Below are positions 1 through 5,095 of a DNA stretch of 7,011 nt, piece by piece; positions within the stretch are counted from its first letter, which is position 1, and each line of letters begins with the position of its first letter. The stretch is taken from assembly GCA_029258815.1 (NCBI GenBank), contig JAPDJZ010000014.1:1-7011 (forward strand), given 5' to 3'. Source of the DNA: an archaeon. GTDB lineage: Archaea > Thermoproteota > Nitrososphaeria_A > Caldarchaeales > Wolframiiraptoraceae. The notes below the pieces were generated by a model, which was given only the letters and a program-made list of their open reading frames with translations, was not told where the DNA came from and did not search any database. The position numbers and the translations under genes are program-made.

Positions 1-426
1 CCTCCCGACGAGTCTGAGGTGCAGGGTTCCGGGATAGGGTCTGAATCCCAGCTTCCGCTCAAATTCCCGAACGTAATGCGGTATCTGGGTGTAGTATGCT
101 CCCTCGCCGAGGCCGGTGAAGACCCTGCCCTCCAAGCATAGCTCTGTGGGCTTCTCTAGAACTTCCTTGAAGTGAGAATACATCGAGAGCAGTAGCTCGA
201 CGGACTTCCTCGTAAGCCTAACCCTCCGAACCCTTCCGAGATCCTCCCGCTCGATTAAACCATCGCTCTCAAGCTCTATCAAAAGCCTCGAGGCCGACTG
301 CTGGGAGATCCCGAGGTCCCTCCCGAGCTTAATGGTCGATAACTCGACGCTCTCAGCAACCCCTCCCCTCTCAGCCAGATAGACGAGTACCCTGCCCTTC
401 GAGCTTAAGAGGTCTTTAAAGGACAT
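1..426 (-). CDS. ribK: HTH-domain CTP-dependent riboflavin kinase, 5' part (runs off left edge)
   Basis: The first 142 residues are present; the C-terminal part lies beyond base 1. Residues about 1-80 read as a winged helix-turn-helix (SQQSASRLLIELESDGLIER at 41-60 is the recognition-helix/wing region). Residues about 96-142 open the DUF120 kinase barrel, with the signature GLGEGAYY (105-112), then a conserved Y/F stretch and LGFRPYPGTL (126-135). In archaea this family phosphorylates riboflavin to FMN using CTP rather than ATP; the added HTH suggests a DNA-binding regulator of flavin genes, which is inference. The ATG at 426 follows the psmB stop by 9 bases, so the two are probably cotranscribed; no Shine-Dalgarno is visible. 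Oddity: the usual Asn of the PGTLN motif is His136 here. Family call is firm; activity is not provable from a partial gene. Confidence 0.9.
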   Translation of the reverse strand, partial: MSFKDLLSSKGRVLVYLAERGGVAESVELSTIKLGRDLGISQQSASRLLIELESDGLIEREDLGRVRRVRLTRKSVELLLSMYSHFKEVLEKPTELCLEGRVFTGLGEGAYYTQIPHYVREFERKLGFRPYPGTLHLRLVGR

Positions 427-435
427 GCGGAAGCG

Positions 436-1044
436 CTACTGAATCGGTATAGTCTCGTTGATCTTAACGCCTTCGGGAGTGAAGAGTAGGAGGTCTATCC
501 CGTTTCCGCTCGCCGCGTCCCTGGCTATCGAGGCTTTAACGGCTTTTATCGCGAGGTCTCTAAGCTCCTCGACCGGGAGATCGGCCTTATAGCCGCTCTC
601 GATTATCCCTATCGCTATCTCGGCTCCCGACCCCACGACGGCGTAATCGTCCTCGATCATGGAGCCCAGCGGGTCTAGGACGATTATATGCGATCCGCTA
701 TCATCGAATCCGCCGATTATCGTCTCGGCTAGGTAGGGCATGAACCTGCTGCTGAAAAGGTAGTTCGACAGGACCTTCGCAACAGATCTAACCTGAGGCT
801 CCTTCCGATACGTATACCTGTATAGGTTTATCTCGGCTTGAGCATCCTTGATCAAGACCTGCATATCTCCCACGAAGCCGGCGCAGGCGGCCCCGATCTT
901 GGACGTTAGCTGGAAAACCTTCCTAACGTTCTTGCTTACGACGAAGTACCCGTAGGTCAGCCTCTTCTCCGAGGCCAAGACGACGGCGCCAGGGGTCTTT
1001 ATGCCTATGGTCGTCGCTCCGGGATAGGGGAAACGCTGAGCCAT
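436..1044 (-). CDS. psmB: Proteasome beta subunit, probably non-catalytic (Ala in place of Thr1)
   Basis: A 202-residue subunit of the 20S proteasome core, with the Ntn-hydrolase fold across its length. The propeptide/core junction reads PGATTIG (8-14): where active subunits have Gly then Thr1, this has Gly9 then Ala10, so the nucleophile and self-cleavage site are absent. The other active-site positions look kept: Glu26 (position 17), Lys42 (33), Ser139, Asp176 and Ser179. As I recall them, crenarchaeal genomes carry two beta paralogs, one with this ATxIGIK start that acts as a structural or inactive ring member; the run LTYGYFVVSKNVRKVF matches that paralog. It should assemble with alpha and an active beta encoded elsewhere. 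The open frame begins at GTG 1053, but that codon lies inside the ribosome binding site (1048-1055), so I place the start at ATG 1044. It shares a likely transcript with ribK downstream. Confidence 0.94.
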   Translation of the reverse strand: MAQRFPYPGATTIGIKTPGAVVLASEKRLTYGYFVVSKNVRKVFQLTSKIGAACAGFVGDMQVLIKDAQAEINLYRYTYRKEPQVRSVAKVLSNYLFSSRFMPYLAETIIGGFDDSGSHIIVLDPLGSMIEDDYAVVGSGAEIAIGIIESGYKADLPVEELRDLAIKAVKASIARDAASGNGIDLLLFTPEGVKINETIPIQ

Positions 1045-1047
1045 CGC

Positions 1048-1055
1048 GACCACCT
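1048..1055 (-). promoter_or_regulatory. Ribosome binding site of psmB
   Basis: On the minus strand the sequence reads AGGTGGTC, one mismatch from the archaeal anti-16S consensus GAGGTGATC over this span, and ends 3 bases before ATG 1044. It contains the GTG at 1053-1051 that opens the longest frame, which argues that this GTG is not the start. Confidence 0.65.
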
Positions 1056-1070
1056 AACCCTGTCGATCCC

Positions 1071-1086
1071 AGCTCTTAACCTTTCT
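1071..1086 (-). promoter_or_regulatory. Candidate archaeal promoter (BRE/TATA-like) of psmB
   Basis: The minus strand reads GAGAAAGGTTAAGAGC, a purine-rich BRE-like stretch followed by a TTAAGA box centred about 33 bases before ATG 1044. Transcription would start close to 1050, giving a very short leader. It lies in the 38-47 base gap after the GlmU-like gene and could let psmB-ribK be expressed independently of the upstream genes. Called by eye only. Confidence 0.4.
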
Positions 1087-1091
1087 CCCCA

Positions 1092-2399
1092 TCACCAAGC
1101 GCCTCGAAGAAGCCTCTCCTTGAACGCGGCCCTTTCGGCCTCGGTCTCGGCGTAAAGCTCCCTCAGGAGCTTCTCCTCGGCATCGCTCAGCCCAACCCCC
1201 CGCCTAGCCATCATCCTGCGCTCGCCCTCGATCATCCTATCAAGCGGAATCCAATCCCTAACCTGACCCTTAACGAGCCAAGTAAAGGAGGGAACGTACT
1301 TGGGGTAGGCCTCGCCCGAGGATACGAGGTTGCACATTATCCCGACGACCGACCCCGCTGTGAAGAGCGAGCCTATGCCGGTCTTGGTGTGATCGCCTAT
1401 GAAGACCCCCAGCTTGAGCTTACCCGAGTCGACGAGCCTCCCCCCGATCGGAATCTTGACGGTGCTGTAATCGTTCTTGAGATCGCTCGTCGTCGTCATG
1501 GCGGCTAGGTTAACCCACTCGCCGACGTAGCTATGCCCTAGGAAGCCCGCGTGATACTTATTCGAGAATCCCTCGATTATCGAGCCCTCGACCTCGCCGC
1601 CGACCCTGCAGACCGGCCCTATAGACGACTCCGAGACCCTGCCGCCCACGATCCAAGATCCCCGCCCGACGTAGCACGGTCCGGCTAGATAGCTGAAGGG
1701 CAGGATCCTAGCGCCCTCGTCGACTATTACAGGCCCCTCCCTCGAATCGACCACGACCTGCGGGTAGATCTCGGCGCTCCGGGAGATGAGAACCCTATTC
1801 GGGTCCCCGACGATCTGGACTTGGGGTAGATCCGAGCCTGATCTCCACGAGCCGCCGCGCTTAATCCTCTCGGCATCCCGCTCAATCTCGCCAGCATTAT
1901 ACTCGATCAGATCCCAGAGATCCCTCACCAGCCTAGCCCCCTCCAACCTCATGGGGGATAGCTCCGATCCGAGCCTCTCGAGAAACTCGTTAAATCCGCT
2001 ACTCCTCTCGGCGGTCCTCTCGGCCGTAGATCCCTTAACATAGGCGTAGACGAGCTCGCCGTCCTTCGCGGCAACAACCTCCTCGCCGAGCTTAAGCAGG
2101 CTTTCATCGAAGAGCCATCCGCCGTCAACCACCAGCAGATCATCTCCAGAAGAGAGGAGCCTAAGCTCGTTTACGTAAACCTCCCCAACCTCCTTGGATA
2201 GCTTTTCAGCGAGAACGCCCCCTAATTCGCTACGCGTGAGAAAGAGCAGTCTACCCCTAAGCTCTCCAGCCGCTTTCTCATAGATTCTCAGAGCGCCGCA
2301 TCTAAGCATGTAGACGGGCTTTGTCAGGGTGAGCGGGTAAAGCCTCGAGCAGCGGCCGGCCTCGAAGAACGCGATGATCATCTCCTTGAGCCTAATCAT
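1092..2399 (-). CDS. GlmU-like bifunctional sugar-1-phosphate nucleotidyltransferase/acyltransferase
   Basis: A 435-residue protein resembling the 'alternative GlmU' family best known from Bacteroidetes (N-terminal NTP_transf_4 domain plus hexapeptide left-handed beta-helix). N-terminal domain, about 7-190: FFEAGRCSRLYPLTLTKPVY (11-30) replaces the classic GxGxR loop in the way this family does; VVDGGWLFDE (90-99) holds the likely metal Asp region, and LWDLIEYN (161-168) is typical. Beta-helix, about 195-375: GFLGHSYVGEWVNL (285-298), TSDLKNDYSTVKI (304-316) and GVFIGDHTKTGIG (331-343). A helical tail of about 50 residues follows. By family it would activate a sugar phosphate and acetylate it, perhaps making UDP-GlcNAc; the substrate is not shown by the sequence. 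The RmlA-like gene lies 13 bases upstream. The start is uncertain: Met7 (ATG 2381) fits the domain edge and promoter spacing better than ATG 2399. Confidence 0.85.
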   Translation of the reverse strand: MIRLKEMIIAFFEAGRCSRLYPLTLTKPVYMLRCGALRIYEKAAGELRGRLLFLTRSELGGVLAEKLSKEVGEVYVNELRLLSSGDDLLVVDGGWLFDESLLKLGEEVVAAKDGELVYAYVKGSTAERTAERSSGFNEFLERLGSELSPMRLEGARLVRDLWDLIEYNAGEIERDAERIKRGGSWRSGSDLPQVQIVGDPNRVLISRSAEIYPQVVVDSREGPVIVDEGARILPFSYLAGPCYVGRGSWIVGGRVSESSIGPVCRVGGEVEGSIIEGFSNKYHAGFLGHSYVGEWVNLAAMTTTSDLKNDYSTVKIPIGGRLVDSGKLKLGVFIGDHTKTGIGSLFTAGSVVGIMCNLVSSGEAYPKYVPSFTWLVKGQVRDWIPLDRMIEGERRMMARRGVGLSDAEEKLLRELYAETEAERAAFKERLLRGAW

Positions 2400-2408
2400 C
2401 CCGTAAGC

Positions 2409-2425
2409 CTGTTTAAGCCTTTCCC
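2409..2425 (-). promoter_or_regulatory. Candidate internal promoter overlapping the end of the RmlA-like gene
   Basis: The minus strand reads GGGGAAAGGCTTAAACA, a BRE/TATA-like element much like the one before psmB. It includes the TAA stop (2415-2413) of the preceding gene. A start of transcription about 26 bases downstream would fall near 2388, inside the GlmU-like open frame and just before Met7, which favours ATG 2381 as the start of that gene. Called by eye; part of the resemblance could be chance at a stop codon. Confidence 0.35.
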
Positions 2426-3249
2426 CCAGAGCCTAGAATCCTCTCGACGGCCTCGATGTCCGAAGCATAGGTTAGGTCGAGAACGTAGGAGTCCACGGGG
2501 ACCACCTTCACCGCGCACATCCCGCGATCCACCATGAGCTGAACCGCCGCCGTAAGCTCGAGCTCCCCCCTAACCGGATGAGGCTCAACCAGCTCGCAGG
2601 CCGCGAAGATTAGGGGATTGAACCTCCAGAGGTTCATGTTAACCAGGATCCCGCGCCGGGTCCTATAGCGCTCGGGGTCCTCCGGCTTCTCGACGATCCT
2701 AACTAGGTTGAACTCTTCATCGACGAGCATAACCGAGAAGGCTTTAACCCTCTCGGGCGTGAAGTTGCTCCGCTCAACGAGCTTCTCGAGGGAGAATCCG
2801 GCTACATAGCATCTCCCCGGATCGCCCGCGGAGACCAAGGCCTTCAAGGCTTCCTCCGGATAGTAGTTGTCGCCGTTCAGTAGGATGAAGGAGCCCGATC
2901 CCACGAAGCCTTTCGAAGCGTAGACGGCGTTAGCGGTCCCGAGGGGCTTCTCCTGAACCGCCAGCCCGACCTCGACGCCGGCCTCCCCGCCGAGCCTAAC
3001 GAGCTGCTCCCGAAGCTTTAAATGCTCAGGCCCCACGACCAAGCACACCTCCCGGATCCAGGCCTCGGATAAAGCCCTCAGCTGATACCAGATGAACGGC
3101 CTCCCGCGAATGGGTATAAACGGCTTCCAACCCCTCTCAACGAACCTTCTAACGGCCGGGTCCAGCGCGAGCTCCCCCGCGCTCCGCCTCATCCTCTTCC
3201 CCATCCCCCGAGCGAGGATAACCGCCTTCCGAACAGCGTTCCCCGACAA
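2413..3249 (-). CDS. RmlA-like sugar-phosphate nucleotidyltransferase
   Basis: A 278-residue single-domain NTP_transferase (Rossmann-like GT-A fold), cytosolic. Visible motifs: the nucleotide-binding signature LARGMGKRM (12-20), KPFIPIRGRPF (42-52), EKPLGTA (100-106), the metal-binding Asp127 in LLNGDNYYP, and IVEKPEDP (185-192). The family joins NTP and a sugar 1-phosphate to give an NDP-sugar and pyrophosphate; length and motifs resemble glucose-1-phosphate thymidylyl/uridylyltransferases, but sugar and base cannot be told. There is no hexapeptide tail, unlike the GlmU-like protein encoded next. The longest frame opens at GTG 3261, but that codon sits inside a perfect ribosome binding site (3256-3264). 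The TTG at 3249, six bases past it, is the better start. The upstream gene stops at 3258, so the binding site overlaps that stop and translational coupling is likely. Confidence 0.87.
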   Translation of the reverse strand: MSGNAVRKAVILARGMGKRMRRSAGELALDPAVRRFVERGWKPFIPIRGRPFIWYQLRALSEAWIREVCLVVGPEHLKLREQLVRLGGEAGVEVGLAVQEKPLGTANAVYASKGFVGSGSFILLNGDNYYPEEALKALVSAGDPGRCYVAGFSLEKLVERSNFTPERVKAFSVMLVDEEFNLVRIVEKPEDPERYRTRRGILVNMNLWRFNPLIFAACELVEPHPVRGELELTAAVQLMVDRGMCAVKVVPVDSYVLDLTYASDIEAVERILGSGGKA

Positions 3250-3255
3250 AGCCGA

Positions 3256-3264
3256 GATCACCTC
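3256..3264 (-). promoter_or_regulatory. Perfect archaeal ribosome binding site, overlapping the upstream stop codon
   Basis: The minus strand reads GAGGTGATC, the full complement of the archaeal 16S 3' end (GATCACCTC). It contains the TGA stop (3260-3258) of the SAM hydroxide adenosyltransferase gene and the GTG at 3261, and lies six bases before TTG 3249. The arrangement decides the start of the RmlA-like gene and suggests coupled translation. Confidence 0.75.
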
Positions 3265-4049
3265 AAGACCATAATCCTATCGCCGGGCTTCAAACCATAT
3301 CTCTCCGCGGCACTTCCGCGATTCACCGATAGCTCGATGTAACCGGTTCCGCCTACGGTTAGCAGAGGAGATCTGGGAGGAACGTGGCCGTATGCTTTAA
3401 CGAACGCGCATTCAACGTCGCCGGTTGGCGTTCTGACCCTAAACACCTCCCCATACCCGGCTTCCAGATCCCCGGGTCTAAGATTAGTTATCGCGTTCCC
3501 AAACCTATCCACATGCATCACCGTCGCCTCGAATCCCCCAGGCATGCGCTTAGGCTTCGGGAGGCTGAGCCTAGCATAAGACCTAGCTTCATATCCAAGG
3601 CTGAGCGGCTCATCACCTCTCGCGAGCCTACCCGCGACATGGGCGAAGACGTCCCTAGCGTGAAAGGTCTCCTCGCTCCTAGGCGGAAGCCTAGCCTCAT
3701 CGATGACGTAGGCTGCTTTAACCCCGAGCTCCTCAGCGGCCGGAGCCATGAAACCGGTATCGGGTCCTACGAAGAAGTCCCCCCTACGAGTCTCGAGAAT
3801 TATTCCCCTTCGGCCGGAGCCCACCCCGGGATCGACTACGCAGACGTGGATCGTCCCCTCGGGCATGTGGGGCGCGCTCACCTTCAGGATGAAGGCGGCT
3901 TGAAGCTCGTTAAAAGCGTCAACATCGTGGGTTAGGTCGATTATCGCGGCGTCCCTGCAATAGGATAGGATGACTGCCTTAACCTGAGCGACATAGGGAT
4001 CTCGCAGGCCGAAGTCCGTTAGAAGCGAGACCACGGGCCTATCGGCCAT
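3258..4049 (-). CDS. SAM hydroxide adenosyltransferase (DUF62 / SAM_HAT family)
   Basis: A 263-residue cytosolic protein of the DUF62 family, close to the usual length. These enzymes use an activated water/hydroxide to split S-adenosylmethionine into adenosine and methionine; they are relatives of bacterial fluorinase and chlorinase. Motifs: TDFGLRDPYV (11-20) at the N-terminus; VVDPGVGSGRR (71-81) with Asp73 and Arg80; TFHARDVFA (128-136) with His130, these three matching the Asp-Arg-His triad of the hydrolytic family; and HVDRFGNAITNL (179-190), the adenosine-binding segment of the C-terminal barrel. Keeping the Arg and His argues for the hydrolase rather than a halogenase. Its physiological role is unsettled in the family. 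ATG 4049 is preceded by GGTGGTC (4054-4060) at 4 bases and a TATA-like box (4081-4090). It is first in the leftward run and overlaps the next gene's ribosome binding site. Confidence 0.93.
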   Translation of the reverse strand: MADRPVVSLLTDFGLRDPYVAQVKAVILSYCRDAAIIDLTHDVDAFNELQAAFILKVSAPHMPEGTIHVCVVDPGVGSGRRGIILETRRGDFFVGPDTGFMAPAAEELGVKAAYVIDEARLPPRSEETFHARDVFAHVAGRLARGDEPLSLGYEARSYARLSLPKPKRMPGGFEATVMHVDRFGNAITNLRPGDLEAGYGEVFRVRTPTGDVECAFVKAYGHVPPRSPLLTVGGTGYIELSVNRGSAAERYGLKPGDRIMVLR

Positions 4050-4053
4050 GGAC

Positions 4054-4060
4054 GACCACC
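4054..4060 (-). promoter_or_regulatory. Ribosome binding site of the SAM hydroxide adenosyltransferase gene
   Basis: The minus strand reads GGTGGTC, one mismatch from GGTGATC, four bases before ATG 4049. It is the same form of site as before psmB, supporting the start chosen here. Confidence 0.6.
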
Positions 4061-4080
4061 CGGAGAATGGGGAGCTCAGA

Positions 4081-4096
4081 GCTTTTAACCATCATC
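4081..4096 (-). promoter_or_regulatory. Candidate promoter of the leftward gene run
   Basis: The minus strand reads GATGATGGTTAAAAGC; the TTAAAA box is centred about 36 bases before ATG 4049. A transcript starting about 26 bases downstream would begin near 4060, right at the ribosome binding site, giving a leader of roughly 10 bases. This is the best TATA match on the minus strand and sits at the head of the five-gene run. Confidence 0.5.
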
Positions 4097-4180
4097 ACCC
4101 AGTCCGGCAGCCAGGATTCATCATCGCCAGCAATACTTCGAGAATTCCCTCCTATGAATATTCCCCGAGCCTTATGAAAT

Positions 4181-4190
4181 CCTTAATTTC
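4181..4190 (+). promoter_or_regulatory. Candidate promoter of the ATP-cone nuclease gene
   Basis: CCTTAATTTC, preceded by the purine-rich GAAAT (4176-4180) as a BRE-like element, is centred about 29 bases before ATG 4215. With no Shine-Dalgarno before that ATG, this spacing points to a leaderless transcript. Confidence 0.45.
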
Positions 4191-4214
4191 CTCAAGCGAG
4201 CTGCATTACCGATA

Positions 4215-5066
4215 ATGATTCACGTTAGGAAGGCTAATGGCAGGCTCGAGCCCTACGATAGGTCCAAGGTTCTTAGAACCCTTCTCCACCTAGGCTTCAG
4301 GGGATCCGAGGCCGAGGAGCTAGAGAAGGCGGTGTCCGAGAAGGTCTACGACGGGATGCCGACCTCCGAGCTCCTCTCGCTAATCTACGAGCTCGCGGGG
4401 GAGTCTAGGCCAGAGCTGGCTCATCTCAGGGACATCAGGGAGGCCATCTCGCTCCTAAGGCCCAAACCGGATTTCGAGGAATACGCTAGAATGGTTTTGA
4501 GGGCTGCCGGATACCTAGTTGAGCCGGGCAGGGTTCTCGAGGGGAGGTGCGTAAGCCACGAAATAGATGGGATAGCGTTCAAGGACGACGAGGTCTTCGC
4601 CGTCGAGGTGAAGCATCACGTAAACCATCACGCCTACACGGGTCTCGGAACCGTCCTAGAGCTCTGGGCGGCCTTAGAGGACCTGAAGCAGGGGTTTAGG
4701 CTCGGCCTCCACCCCTATCGCTTCACCTCGGCGATCCTAGTCTGCAATACGAAGATCTCCCTCCACGCCGAGCGCTATGCTAGGTGCAAGGGGATGATGT
4801 ATATGGGCTGGAGGTATCCGAGGGCCTTCGCCCTAGGCGATATCGCGTCCGAGAAGAAGCTCTACCCGATCACCATGCTCAAAACCCTTCCGCGAGACAT
4901 CATCGAAAGGCTTGGAGACCGCGGGATAGTAACCCTGGATCAGCTGGGGAGGGTAGGCTCGGAGAATCTTGCGGAGCTGATAGGGGTGAGCCTCGAGGAG
5001 GCCGACCGGATCAGGAGCCTAGCGGAGAAGCTGATCGCATCGTTCTCCCGCGGGCCCCAATCCTAA
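4215..5066 (+). CDS. ATP-cone / PD-(D/E)XK (Mrr-like) nuclease / helix-hairpin-helix protein
   Basis: 283 residues in three parts. Residues 1-85 form an ATP-cone, the nucleotide-sensing domain known from ribonucleotide reductases and NrdR: VRKANGRLEPYDRSKVLRTL opens at 4. Residues about 86-215 form a restriction-endonuclease fold, with Glu116 and Asp118 in HEIDGIA, then Glu131 and Lys133 in AVEVKHH, the D...ExK catalytic pattern. ILVCNTKIS (174-182) and MGWRYP (197-202) are also typical of the ATP-cone nuclease family as I recall it. Residues about 222-275 are helix-hairpin-helix repeats (LPRDIIERLGDRGIVTLDQL, then IGVSLEEADRI) that usually bind DNA non-specifically. It is likely a nuclease controlled by ATP/dATP; target and role (repair, restriction) are unknown. 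No methyltransferase is nearby, against a restriction-modification pair. rtcA starts 29 bases downstream. Confidence 0.83.
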   Translation: MIHVRKANGRLEPYDRSKVLRTLLHLGFRGSEAEELEKAVSEKVYDGMPTSELLSLIYELAGESRPELAHLRDIREAISLLRPKPDFEEYARMVLRAAGYLVEPGRVLEGRCVSHEIDGIAFKDDEVFAVEVKHHVNHHAYTGLGTVLELWAALEDLKQGFRLGLHPYRFTSAILVCNTKISLHAERYARCKGMMYMGWRYPRAFALGDIASEKKLYPITMLKTLPRDIIERLGDRGIVTLDQLGRVGSENLAELIGVSLEEADRIRSLAEKLIASFSRGPQS

Positions 5067-5073
5067 TATTGGG
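5056..5073 (+). promoter_or_regulatory. TATA-like box inside a short inverted repeat before rtcA
   Basis: CCCAAT (5056-5061) and ATTGGG (5068-5073) form a perfect 6-base inverted repeat with a 6-base loop across the stop of the nuclease gene. The middle, CCTAATATT, is a TATA-like element centred about 30 bases before the rtcA ATG. This fits a leaderless promoter, possibly with a symmetric operator; alternatively it is a small transcript hairpin. Confidence 0.35.
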
Positions 5074-5095
5074 AGAGCGCCCTCAGGGATGCCGG

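Larger units (their letters stand above)
4050..4214. other. Divergent intergenic region with two back-to-back promoters
   Basis: The longest non-coding stretch in the window (165 bases). It holds the leftward promoter and ribosome binding site near 4054-4096 and the rightward TATA-like box near 4182-4189. Between them is about 85 bases with an imperfect direct repeat, CATCATCACCCAG (4090-4102) and CATCATCGCCAG (4119-4130), whose role is unknown. No tRNA-like or long hairpin structure is apparent. Confidence 0.6.

Noticed and set aside
1786..2143. Open frames on both strands within the GlmU-like gene
   Set aside because: Low-complexity Ser/Arg/Leu-rich translations without motifs, opposite or out of frame with a well-supported gene.
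3384..3935. 183-residue open frame on the plus strand
   Set aside because: It lies wholly opposite the SAM hydroxide adenosyltransferase gene and its composition looks like a shadow of G+C-rich codons; no motif is recognisable.
3258..4049. Fluorinase or chlorinase rather than a SAM hydrolase
   Set aside because: The Asp73-Arg80-His130 pattern of the hydroxide-using family is present; halogenases lack the Arg/His pair.
4050..4214. tRNA or small structured RNA in the divergent gap
   Set aside because: No acceptor/T-arm pattern or long stem was seen; the promoters on both sides explain most of the conserved-looking sequence.
4215..5066. Restriction-modification system around the Mrr-like nuclease
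   Set aside because: No methyltransferase, specificity subunit, transposase or compositional break is present; neighbours are housekeeping genes.
4784..5095. In-frame upstream extension of rtcA giving a 463-residue protein
   Set aside because: It overlaps the C-terminal nuclease/HhH coding region in another frame, has no recognisable domain, and RtcA homology begins at the MPGELIEIDG start at 5096.
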